NCBI GenBank assembly: GCA_010093685.1
Contig: MU006225.1
Coordinates: 6,507-70,506, forward strand
DNA from: Ophiobolus disseminans
Taxonomy: Eukaryota > Ascomycota > Dothideomycetes > Pleosporales > Phaeosphaeriaceae
Direction: 5' to 3'
DNA: 64,000 bases
The position numbers and the translations under genes are program-made. Below, piece after piece: positions 41,555 through 51,981 of the stretch; position 1 is the first letter of the stretch; every line of letters starts with the position of its first letter. The notes beneath the pieces are model-generated. The model was not told where the DNA came from, did not search any database, and worked only from the letters and a program-made list of their open reading frames with translations.

Positions 41555-44169
41555 CTACACCACGGAAAGAACGTCCTCAATCGCAGTACTATCATCCCAA
41601 CTCCCCAGTCTACCCACACCAACCCTCCTATACTCACCCACTGGTCCATGCGTCCTTGCAAGCACCAAAACCTCAACATCTTGTGTGCGCCCATACCACT
41701 CGCGCTCGTTTTCACTAGTTGGTCTCGTCGGGCCCTTGACTAGCACCAACTCTTCCGGAACGTAAGTCCCGCGCTTCCACAACGTGCTACTGTCTACTGA
41801 GTCTTTTCCATGAATGGCAATGTTAGAAGACCGCACGCTGCCAAAGTAGCCATGGGGTACGCTTCTTTCGTAGACATCTGCCAAAGGAACGTCTTCTGTG
41901 AGAGGAGGTCCTGGCAAGATGCCGTTGATGACGTCGTCGTATTCCCAGTAGCCGATGATGGTGTTCTGGAAATCGAGAAATGTGAGGGTGAGGGTGGGTG
42001 GGTCGCCGCATGAGGTATGGGTGCCCTCAACACGCCATCCACTCCCGTCTGGGTTCCAATCAGCTCGTAGGGTGCTAACCTTCATGACAATCTTCCCGCC
42101 AGTGACGCAGCCGAATGGATTCTGACCATCCACCTGGACTTCAGCGTCGAGAATCTCAACTGGTGCTGGGGTGTCCCCTCCAGGAGTGAGATCTGGAAAC
42201 CTCCAGATCACAAGCCCGTTCATGCTAGCCCAGCTCCAACTCGGTGCTCTGTATCCTTGCACACGCCCAGGATTGCCGGCATCGGATTCGGTTTCTAGAG
42301 TCCAAAAGAGCGACCTTTCTAGCTCCATGCGCCAGTGTCCGGCTAAGTAGTCATCTTTCGTGATTGCGTGTAATCGGGACGCAATGCCGGCAAGTGCGGG
42401 TAGCTTGTCGGAAGGGAAGGTGAGCCGTCGGGAACTATAAGTTGAGACAATATCATACCAAGAAGTGTAAATGGTACTGTAAGTGGCCTGTTCGAGGATA
42501 TGGTACAGCGCGGAATTTGTGTACCGGTCGAGTGGCATAGGAGGACTGTGGTCTCGAAGGCGAAGCGGGCGGTAATCGACGACTTTAGAACTACGACCAT
42601 CTGGAGTATAGCTTATCTCATGAATGGCTGTGCCAACTTCGTCATCCAATTTGCCCTTATCCGTTGCCGGGGTTCCCACTGGGTCACAGCTTTCTTGCCT
42701 TGCGTACTGCTTGCTGTCTTCTTCTTGTCCCATAGTTTCCGCCAGGTAATCGGTATTTCCGTCAACATCCTCATCGTCGTCGTCTTCATCTTCTAGGAGT
42801 ATGTATGAGCTCTCGCAGGTCTGTTGCAGTGTCTTCAGGTACCTCCGAACATCACTCTGCGTCTTTGTTTCGCTGATGGAGCCACCCTGAGCGAGTACAC
42901 ACTTGGAACACTCCCAAACCATTTGGCCCATCATGAAATGAAGCGATCGGGGTGACAGTGCCTTTTCTTGCATCACCCAACCTCTGCTTTGAAGTATACC
43001 AGCGTCTAAGTGAGGTACCGATGAGCGGGTCACGCTCCAACTAGGCCATGTGACATAAACTTGACCACAGTCGTTGGCGAAAGATCGAGGTACAGCAGTG
43101 GTTCCCAGCCACGGGTAGTTGATGTTGGGAGTTGCTGGAATGAAAAGTCCGGCGGAAGAGTCCGGCGCATCTGTCGCCGCGAGTGTTAATGTGCTGTTAT
43201 AGAATATTGAGCCCATGACTGTAGCAACGAGCCAGATTAGCAGCTGCGTTGATCATGGCTTTAGGCACTCACCACTGGAGTGGTATTCCCAGTCGCCCTT
43301 GTCATCTTGAACAATACACAGGCTATCTATCCACAGGTAAAGTATCCCAAGCTTGCGGCACATTATTATGGCATCCACAAAGGTTTTTGGTAAGATCTCC
43401 AAAGGTATACCGGTCTGGCGTAATCGCAGACTCTCCAGCTCAGTCTTGATCGCGGGCGAACGACCCCAACAATGGCTGAGCGTAGCATATTGGGCACGCC
43501 TTCCTGTACTCTCAACGAGTCTCGGCGTCTGCCCATCACAAGCAACATCGATGACACGTGTTGGGAGCTTTGGAGGACTGGAAGCGTCATCCTCACATTC
43601 TGGGTGGTTTGCTAGGCATGCCTCGAACCATCGTCGGGCAACGTCGAAGTGTGCATCGGATGGACGTGTGCTTGCTAATAGACGCTCTGCGATGAACTTG
43701 TCTTTGCCGTCGACACTCAAGGCCTTGACACCTAGTTGGTCCCCTGTATATTGGGTCAACGGCATGATTTGTCAGGCCTGCAAGTCGATGTACCTTCCTC
43801 GACAGCTAGCGTGATATCAACGACCATGTACTTTGTCCTCATCCAGATACCAACGTGTCTGATTTCGTCAGTCGGACCTTTCCCCAGTTCCATATCCCAC
43901 GTTTCGGTGATGATTTGTAGCTTTATGGAGCATTGGTCACGTTCCTCCGTTTTGCCGTATAGTGTCATTTCATCCACGGCCCCCTCGAAGCTGATCTGCG
44001 GATGCGTCTCAACTTCATTGGCGCGGGCGATGGACCAGTGTATCAGTTTGCAGAGTTGACAGGAGGGTGCGGACTGCTCCAGTGCGGCTAGGCTTTCGCC
44101 ATGATGATAGATGTTCGGAGGATAAAGCTTGGTGATGGTCAAAGCGTTGCAGAGGTCGCAGAGGGACAT
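41555..44169 (-). CDS. HET-domain protein (intact)
   Basis: Exons 44169-43794, 43743-43273 and 43218-41555 close in phase to 836 residues. The N-terminus MSLCDLCNALTI, then CQLCKLI, is the Cys-rich lead common before HET domains. The HET domain follows: ATLSHCWGRS, LPKTFVDAIIMCRKLGILYL, WIDSLCIVQDDKGDWE, then MGSIFYNSTLTLAATDAPDS and SRGWVMQEKALSPRSLHF. A variable C-terminal half contains an acidic run (EDEDDDDEDVDGN) and the usual PSWSWASMNG block. HET proteins trigger a lethal reaction when incompatible strains fuse, through partner recognition rather than enzymatic chemistry. Start at 44169 preferred to 44199. All conserved HET blocks are present, unlike the copy at 12955. Confidence 0.85.
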
Positions 44170-44615
44170 GTCAATGTAGCTCAGCAAGATGGTCAGCAAG
44201 CTGGTGTCTTGTGCGCAGCTTCAGACATGCTCGGACGCGCATTTTAACGTCTTATGGTGGGGCGGAACCACCATGACCCCGCGTAGTCACATGGTGGACT
44301 GCAGCGTGGGCTGGACAATGGTCTTGCTTCATGAATGCGAATGAAGTCGCTGATGCGCATGGAAAGGCATGCGACGGCATAGAATTAACAGGCATAGGGT
44401 CTTGAGGAGAGGAGTCGAGAGTGGAAGAAGGGTCCACTAGCCAGGACTAGCGTGCCTTGGCGCGTCCTGACCGCAGGTGCGACCGACATTTGGCACGAAC
44501 TGCTGAGCTCGCGACAAGACGTCTCAAGCACACCTCGATTGCTCTCACCACGTGCACAATGATGCGGTAGACACTTACGCCACTCTTTCCTACCTGACGA
44601 TTTCATCCCCTCACA
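44170..44615. other. Divergent intergenic region
   Basis: About 450 bases between the HET gene and the AP-1 mu gene; no ORF or repeat supported. Confidence 0.55.
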
Positions 44616-46101
44616 ATGGCGTCGGCCGTCTTCTTTCTCGACCTCAAGGGCAAGGTGCGCTTTGTGGGGTGCCTGGGGGAAACTCCATACTGACAGACAT
44701 ATGTAGACCCTTTTGGCGCGCAACTACCGGGGAGACATCCCCATGTCTGCCGTCGAGAAGTTCCCCGTCCTGCTCAGCGAGGCCGAAGAAGACAGCTCCG
44801 CCGTGCCGCCCTGCTTCTCCAACGAGGGCATCAACTACCTCTACATCCGCCATAACAACCTCTATCTGCTCGCCCTCACCAAGCGCAACACAAATGCCGC
44901 CGAGATCCTCCTCTTCCTGCACAAGATCGTCGAGGTCTTCACCGAGTACTTCAAGGAGCTGGAGGAGGAGAGCATACGCGACAACTTTGTCGTCATCTAC
45001 GAGCTGCTCGACGAGATGATGGACTTCGGTTACCCACAGACGACCGAGACCAAGATCTTGCAGGAGTACATCACACAGGAGTCACACAAGCTGGAAGTTG
45101 CGCGGCCGCCCATTGCAGTCACCAACGCCGTCAGCTGGCGAAGCGAGGGCATCCGATACCGCAAGAACGAAGTCTTCCTCGACGTCATTGAGTCGCTCAA
45201 CCTCCTGGTCTCCGCCGACGGCAACGTGCTGCGATCCGAGATTCTTGGCGCTGTCAAGATGAAATGTTACCTGTCGGGCATGCCTGAGCTGCGGTTGGGC
45301 TTGAACGACAAGGTCATGTTCGAGACGACCGGCCGTGCGACACGAGGCAAGGCGGTCGAGATGGAGGACGTCAAATTCCACCAGTGCGTGCGATTGTCAA
45401 GATTCGAGAACGACCGGACCATCAGCTTCATTCCACCCGACGGCGAATTCGAGCTCATGAGCTACCGCCTGAACACACAAGTCAAGCCTCTAATCTGGGT
45501 CGAGTGCATAGTAGAGAGCCATTCAGGGAGCCGGATAGAATACATGTTGAAGGTACAGCATACCCTCGCCCTCACGCTGCAATGACTAACGAAATGCAGG
45601 CACGAGCGCAGTTCAAGCGACGCAGCACAGCCAACAACGTCCAAATCTCGATACCTGTACCCGAAGACGCAGACACACCACGCTTCCGAACGAACATCGG
45701 CACCGTACACTATGCGCCCGAAACATCATCGATAGTATGGAAGATCAAGCAGTTTGGCGGCGGCAAAGAGTTCCTCATGCGGGCCGAGCTGGGCTTGCCC
45801 TCAGTAAGAGGAGACGACGAGAAGGGTGGAGGCATGATGGGTGGCTTTGGTGGCAGCATGGGCGGTGTTGGCGCGGGCAAGGGAAAGAGGCCCATCAACG
45901 TCAAGTTCGAGATTCCGTACTTTACAACTTCGGGTATCCAGGTGCGGTACCTGAAAATTATTGAGCCTAAGGTGAGTATCTGCCGACTATTTCCGATTCC
46001 TGTAGCTGACAAATTGATAGCTTCAATACCCTTCGCTCCCATGGGTTCGGTATATCACACAGTCGGGCGACATTGCGGTGCGGTTACCGGACGTGAAGTA
46101 G
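44616..46101 (+). CDS. APM1: AP-1 clathrin adaptor complex subunit mu
   Basis: Exons 44616-44654, 44707-45552, 45600-45971, 46021-46101 close in phase to 445 residues, normal for the family. The N-terminal longin domain starts MASAVFFLDLKGK and continues LLARNYRGDIPM; the family signatures NFVVIYELLDEMMDFGYPQ and VSWRSEGIRYRKNEVFLDV (linker) are unmistakable, followed by the mu homology domain (SGMPELRLGLNDK, FIPPDGEFELMSYRL, and at the C-terminus WVRYITQSGDIAVRLPDVK). It sorts cargo with YxxPhi signals in clathrin coats at the trans-Golgi and endosomes. An unusual Gly/Met-rich insert (KGGGMMGGFGGSMGGVGAG) sits in the MHD, where other fungi also carry a loop. Housekeeping gene flanked by accessory DNA. 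Confidence 0.95.
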
Positions 46102-47096
46102 AGCAATTGAACGAATATTTAGCGATGAACACACCCAATTACTTCATGGAGTATGCCTTCTCAAACCACCCGGTATATTTCGATGAGCATGCAATACAAC
46201 CTCAAGCTTTCTAACACCCGATTACGTTCCGGAGTATCCAGCGTCATCGCAGACTGGATAATATTGATATTACATACATCCTTTACGAACCTAATCTCTA
46301 GGAACCTACAAAACAACTCAACCACGCTATCCTCTTTCTCTCAACCTACGTCCTTGTCGATCCAAGCGGAGATTCTGGTTACCCCAGTGCATCAGATCGG
46401 GTGCACACCAACAAACACCAACAAGCTCGATGGATCTCGACATCTTCGTGTCCGAGCTCCGCGGTATACTCTCGCCAAGCAATAGCAGGTTTAGTCGGCG
46501 CTATTAGAGTCCATCTTCACTCCTATTTTCGCGGCGTCGAATCTGATACAACCACCGCGCTGGCTCTAGATTGACTCCTGACGTATCTATCCGCACAACT
46601 CGTCATGCTGATCGCGTCGAAACGATGCCCACTAGGCGCGATATGATTGAGCCTGCGCGCAAGTCGCAAGTTCTGTGCGTCTCCGCGGTAATACGGCAAA
46701 ATTGGCGACGCCGTGGGATGCATGTAAGACCCGGTGCATGTAATATGCTGCGCGCTGGATGTAAGGAAGTTAGGGAGATTGACGAGGCATTCGCGGGACG
46801 CTGGAGGAGTGTGTGCCTTGGTGGCGACGTGCGCTTGAGCTGATGGGTTAGTGGACGTAGGGTGATTTGGTGCCTGCGATTTCGGGGTTTATGGAGTGTA
46901 CGGGGTGGTGCGTATGGCATGGGAGATGTGGAGAGGAAGGATATTGTGGTAAAAGCAGTTGAGTACGCTGAAAGTAAGGATGAATGTTCCATGGCTTGAT
47001 GGACTTCGCACAAAGTGCGTGGACTTCCAAACTCGCCGTTCGAAGTCATCACAGTATGTACCAGCCAGCTTGCTGCAACCAGATCGTCCCTCAACC
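46102..47096. other. Gene-free stretch
   Basis: About 1 kb between AP-1 mu and the transposase. Only unsupported ORFs. The left terminal inverted repeat of the transposon should lie here, but no convincing TIR pair was found by eye. Confidence 0.55.
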
Positions 47097-48077
47097 ATGG
47101 CGCCTAATCTTGCGATATCGCAATACGACCTCATCCGCGATATGATACTGGACGGCTCCTTGACTCAAGTTGAAATGGCTAACGTGACAGGCTGCAGTGG
47201 TCGGACGATCCGCAACATCGGCTCTAATATGCGCCTGTTTGGCAAGACAAAGGTGCCGACTAATGGCGCTGGACAACAACAACTGATTACGCCGCCTATG
47301 CTTGCTGCCCTTTGCGACCGCTTGCTCGAGAAGCCCGGGCTCTTTTGCAACAAAATGGCCGTGTTCTTGTACAACGAGTTCGACGTGCTTGTTTCCGTGT
47401 CAAGCATCGGTAGAGTGTTGGCCTCCATCAACTGGACAAAGAAGGTGACCCAACGTACAGCCAACGAGCGCAATGCTGATCTGCGCAACTTTTATTTGCA
47501 CAAACTCTTGTCTTTCCGCTCATATCAGCTTGTCTATGTAGACAAATCGGGGTGTGACAAGCGGATCGGCTTCAGGCGTACAGGCTGGTCGCCACTCGGT
47601 GTGGCGCCTGTAGAGATAGCACAGTTCCATTGAGATCGTAGACATCAGATCCTGCCTGCATACACTCAAGACGGGGTTCTCTTTTTGCAAGTTGTCCAAG
47701 GATCAACCAACGGCGTTGTGTTCGAGGACTTTGTTGAGCAGCTGCTTCACCATTGTCAGCCACACCCAGCGCAGAACTCTGTCCTCATCATGGACAATGC
47801 ATCCTTCCATCACGGTGAGTGAGTTGAGCAGATGTGCCGTGAAGCTGGCATCAAACTGCTGTATCTGCCTCCTTATTCTCCCGACCTCAACCCGATTGAA
47901 GAGTTCTTTGCAGAACTAAAGGCCTTTATCAAGATGCAGTGACACGAGTATGAGAGTAGCCCACAGCAGGACTTTGGGGCATTTCTCGAGTGGTGTGTAG
48001 ACATGGTAGGAGGGAGAGAGAGTAGCGCGAAGGGTCATTTCTGGCACGCAGGTGTGATGGTTGAAGCAGGTCTATAA
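47097..48077 (+). mobile_element. Tc1/mariner-type DDE transposase with three RIP-type stops
   Basis: The frame from MAPNLAISQYDLIRDMI has an N-terminal helix-turn-helix (LTQVEMANVTGCSGRTIRNI), the lead to the catalytic domain (SYQLVYVDKSGCDKR, first Asp), LIMDNASFHH (second Asp) and YLPPYSPDLNPIEEFFAELK (third acidic residue). It is interrupted by TGA at 47631-47633, 47820-47822 and 47940-47942. Each is one C-to-T from CGA (Arg) and the same frame continues to TAA at 48075-48077, so point mutation not truncation killed it. Product would be about 326 residues, usual for the superfamily. Terminal repeats not identified. Confidence 0.85.
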
Positions 48078-48206
48078 CAAGGGAAGCACTTGTCTCAGAA
48101 ATGTAGTTCAGCAGTGCTTTGCTTATATATAGGTTATGATGTACGCCCACTCAACTATTTTAACCCTGTTTTATCCACCCTGCCAGTTACTCCATTAAAC
48201 TGTCGA

Positions 48207-49596
48207 CTAGGTGTCGTATGACAGCTTATATCGCTTAGCCCACCCGTCAATGTTGCTGACAAAACGATGAGCAATGCCCCTTTTGACCCCACACCCAACG
48301 AAAAAGCCAGGATCCTGGTCTTCATACACTTGCTCCAGATCCAGCCCGTCCTCCAGAGTAGCGTCACAAGTCTTTTGGAACTCCCCTTTCAATGCATCGT
48401 CTACAACATTTGATTGTTGCCACTCGCTGTACGCTATGACCGCTGCGTCACGTGGGCCTGGTATGTCAAGACGCGGAAACCTTGCGAGCTGTTGCTGGGC
48501 TGCCGCAGTGCTGTCAGCGATGCTTGTTAGTGGAGACTGATAGGATTGTGATGGCAAGACGCTGGTTATGTTGATAGGCGGAAATCCTGGCGTAGACACG
48601 TTCTTCGTAGGCTGCCGTTCTTTTCGCTGCTATTCTTCGGCATATAGTTGCTCACGGACAACCTCGGGAGCATCGTCATGGCTTTTCAAAGTATGACCCT
48701 GTTGCACCATCTGAACAAGCGCTTTGAGGTGGTGGGTGCAAATCTTGTAGTGCTTCTTGCCGACTGGATTGCGCCAACAATGCGGGCCCAGATTGCATGG
48801 TGGACCCGGGCATTGCAGCAAAGCATATACTTCCTCCCAGGCTGAAGGGCTCCCACCTGTCTCCTGCTCTGCCTCAAGCTGAGATGCACGGTCGGCAAGC
48901 ATTCTCTGTGTAGCGGAGGACCCGCGTTTGTTGCCGCGGATTGCTGAGCTTGTTGTCTGCAGGGGCGCATCTATATAGTTGAAAGAGAGATCCACTCTCA
49001 ATCTCTTGCCGGCCCAAAAGAACTCGCTCCATCAAAGTTAACTGTTTCTCTATAACGGACCAGTTGATGTCCATACTATTGAACCGCTTAGTCAGGTCAT
49101 GCTGCAAGCGGTCATTCACGGATACGACAACGCTAGTGTCATCGAACTCCACATGCCTGTTGTGTGCTACCTTCTTACCCAAAAGCTACTCTACCTTAGG
49201 CTTGAGGCATAAGTGCCAGTGCGCACTAGGGACCAGGACAAGGTCCTGCTCAGTGTCCTCGGCAACCACCTTGTTATTGACAACCACCTTCCACTCGATC
49301 GAGTATCGCAGACGGCTCGGAGTTCCTTCCTCGTAGCTGTTGAACTCATCCCACTCGGCTAGGGGCAGGAAACCGAGCGTATTACAGCCCAGCTGCCTAG
49401 GCCCTAGGCCAGCTTCTGCAGTGCCGTCGCGTATGATCCGGCCTGTAGTAGTGCTGGGATAAGTATTTAGAGTCCCTTGTGATGCTATGCCGCGACCGCC
49501 TACCAGTTGTGCGTCGTCAAAAGTATGCCAGCGCTCAGGCGAGCTGAAGAGGGCCTCTAGTTCGTGGGCTTCCATCGTTGTCGCAGTGTTCGTCAC
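48207..49596 (-). pseudogene. Transposon-associated uncharacterised gene, broken by stops and a frameshift
   Basis: A protein can be followed from MTNTATTMEAHELEALFSS (49596) through TAG at 49186-49188, then in the same frame (GKKVAHNRHVEFDD), a frame change near 49005, then DLSFNYIDAPLQTTSSAIRG, CPGPPCNLGPHCWRNPVGKK, THHLKALVQMVQQGHTLKS, a second TAG at 48630-48632, and a final part ending DGWAKRYKLSYDT at 48207. Both stops are one C-to-T from CAG. The CNLGPHCWRNPVGKKHYK region with four Cys/His looks like a conserved, maybe zinc-binding, block that I have the impression recurs in fungal repeat-associated proteins. Function unknown. Its position directly after the dead transposase suggests it belongs to the same or a nested element. 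Confidence 0.6.
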
Positions 49597-50092
49597 GCCA
49601 TTACGCTGCGTAGGATCGTAGTGTTCTAATCGTACACGTCAATGTCCTGCCATGCCTCATGTGCTATCTACCTTCCCAAGGGAGTGCCGTAAGAAGTCAC
49701 TGGTGGTCGCATCGAGGCGAGCCTGCTTCCCAGGTGGTCTAGAAGCCACCCAGCCAAAATCGGCCGCGCGTGCTCAAAAACACCAGCACGCGAACAGAGT
49801 CTGGGACAGGGCGTGCCGAAGTTCAACACGTTGGTAGCGAGTCGCTCTAGTCCGCGCATCGACATCACAATCCTCTAGCATAGCTGCGCTTCCACTTTGC
49901 TAGCTCTTTGGCCATACTTCTAATAGTGCGTCGTCAAGTGTTTTCACAAGGCTATGAAGAGTGACCTGAAAGAAGTGCACGCGTCTCTAGCAAACGGCTG
50001 GAGACTGCCAGTCCGCTACTGGGATTGTCGCTACCTATATGCATGCTTTTGCTATCGGTCCGTATCGGTGCTCTGTCTAGGAGCAAGCCATC
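49597..50092. other. Gene-free stretch
   Basis: About 500 bases between the decayed element and the CorA-like gene. No supported ORF. Confidence 0.5.
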
Positions 50093-51319
50093 TCAGTTCC
50101 CCTTCTGCTTTTGCCGCCAGCACCAGATAGCCATTGTCAAGCACGTCAGCGGTATTGCACACACCCAATACACCCAGAACTTGTTGGACACCGACCACTC
50201 GGACTTTGCGCCACCCTGACCGGGCGTGTAGTTGAAGAAACTCATGCTAAATATGGCCTTCTCTTGTTTAGTATGAGTCTTGTGAGGGCTAGGTAATACA
50301 AACCGAAAGGAATGTCGGCGGCAAGAATGCCATAGTCACTATTGCAATCGTCTTCAGTGCCCCACTGTCAAGTCTTGCTGCTTCTCCTAGATCTTTCATT
50401 ACTTGGCTGTCTCGCTGCGCAATCAAGTTATACGACTGCTATGATATCAGCACTGACGCATTATATGGTTAATGTGTCTACCCTTACAAGAGCAATCTCG
50501 TTCTGTAGCCGCTCTTTGTTCGATTGAGAACGTAGGAATAGGCTCCGAAGCATCCGAATCTGAGAGGCGATGTGTGTCTGAATTTGGTGCGAGGCTTCTG
50601 CATGGCCACTGCCTTCTCGCTTGGGTGTAGCAGAAAGATTGATGACTTGTTGCTGCATAGCTTCCACCGTTTCCGTCGATACGCTGAGAGTCTCGAAAGA
50701 ATGGATAGCGTGCCTTGCCGTCTCGTGCATCATGGTGAAGTCCTGGAAACCAAGGGTTGACAGCGAGCGGCCCTGTACACCTAACGTCAAAATAACGGAC
50801 TTGTAGCGTCAAGCTGCACTTGCCTTCTCTATAGTCCGGACAACGTCCCGTATAGACCAGACAGACGAGTCCTGCAGCTCAAGTATGGTCTCTATGAGTG
50901 GTATGTGCATAGAGAACGGCTCGGAGGGCGAAAGCTTCGGCCACATGCGAGATAAAGTCTGTTGGAGGAGGTGCTGGAACGTGAGATCTACACCTATGCA
51001 GAGGACAAGGCAACTCTGGGGGTCCCAGCGTGAACAGAACGTCATCTCATGCCAGGTATAGTTCGAGGTATCAGACGAGACAGCCTTAACCAGGACACGA
51101 AACCATGTGTCTGATACCAACATCAGTAGCTATCTGCTCTGAAGAGTGCTTCCACCTACAGTAAGCTTGAAGCTCTCCATCCTTGGCAAGCGATTCTTCA
51201 AAAGCAAAGAATCCGTTCGACCGCCTATATATGCTTGAGAGCAGGCGCAAAGGGATCTGGAAATGCTGCATCAACTCTGGCACAAGCTGCTGGCCTTTTG
51301 AAAAGACATCGTCCTGCAT
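50093..51319 (-). pseudogene. CorA-like membrane protein, probably frameshifted; contains a GC-AG intron
   Basis: 3' exons fit well: about 51119-50824, 50772-50488, 50438-50304, 50257-50093. They encode WFRVLVKAVSS, WSIRDVVRTIEK, then (over an intron starting GCAAGT, a GC donor) GRSLSTLGFQDFTMMHETAR, HAIHSFETL, a helical arm, and two membrane helices: TMAFLPPTFLSAIFSMSFF and FWVYWVCAIPLTCLTMAIW. This is the C-terminal arrangement of CorA-type Mg2+ channels as found in fungal orphan proteins; the signature GMN is replaced by SMS, so magnesium transport is doubtful. Upstream, 51319-51125 (FSKGQQLVPELMQHFQIPLR, YCRWKHSSEQIATD) joins only if one base is removed near 51119, suggesting a frameshift. 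First exons (towards 51690) could not be fixed. Confidence 0.6.
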
Positions 51320-51981
51320 CAGCCTGCAGAGTGGTTAATGTTAGACGAGTGCTTGTTGATTGGCTGTGAGTACAAGTATTGTAGCTTGGGGGACTGAGAC
51401 TCCTGTTGCAATGCTTAGTAGGACAATGCGTAAATGGAAGAAAAGGTGCTTTACGGTAAGACATCTTTCTAGCTGCCTCGTCTCTGACATCCAACCCTTT
51501 GAGGCTGGGACATACTCAGTTTTAAAATGCAGGTAGGCTTGGAGGCAACTCACATAAGTGTAGGACGGGCAGGGAATCCATTGTTTGTATCTAACAATAA
51601 AGACAAACACGCATTGAAGTTTGCAAAAGGAATCTTCACGGTCATGAAGGATAGAGGTTGTTATTTACTCACCATGCGTAACATTAGGGTCCATGCACGC
51701 GTAACCAATGGGTAGTGCGGGTCCGTCACTAGCGTCCCCAGCTATGCCCGCTGGACGTCCACACCTCACTCAGCCTGCCAACCGACAGCCGCTGACAGCT
51801 GGCTGCGGGCAGCCGGGGCTGCGCAGGCCACAAGGCTGAGCGACAGCGAGCACTTTGTTGCCAGGCTGCCAGTTCAATAACACCTCACAGACACTTGCTT
51901 CCTCTGCACGTAGACTATCACGACAGCCACTACGTTCTTACCTCGCTCACAGCAGCTCCTATACCCCTTATAAGGCTGCAA
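51320..51981. other. Stretch with possible 5' exons of the CorA-like gene and NLR promoter
   Basis: On the minus strand, a possible first exon starts at ATG near 51693 (MDPNVTH, donor gtgagt) but no exon chain reaches the 51319 exon in phase. On the plus strand this is the promoter of the NLR gene. An imperfect gctgc/gcagc-rich patch lies at 51770-51840. Confidence 0.4.
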
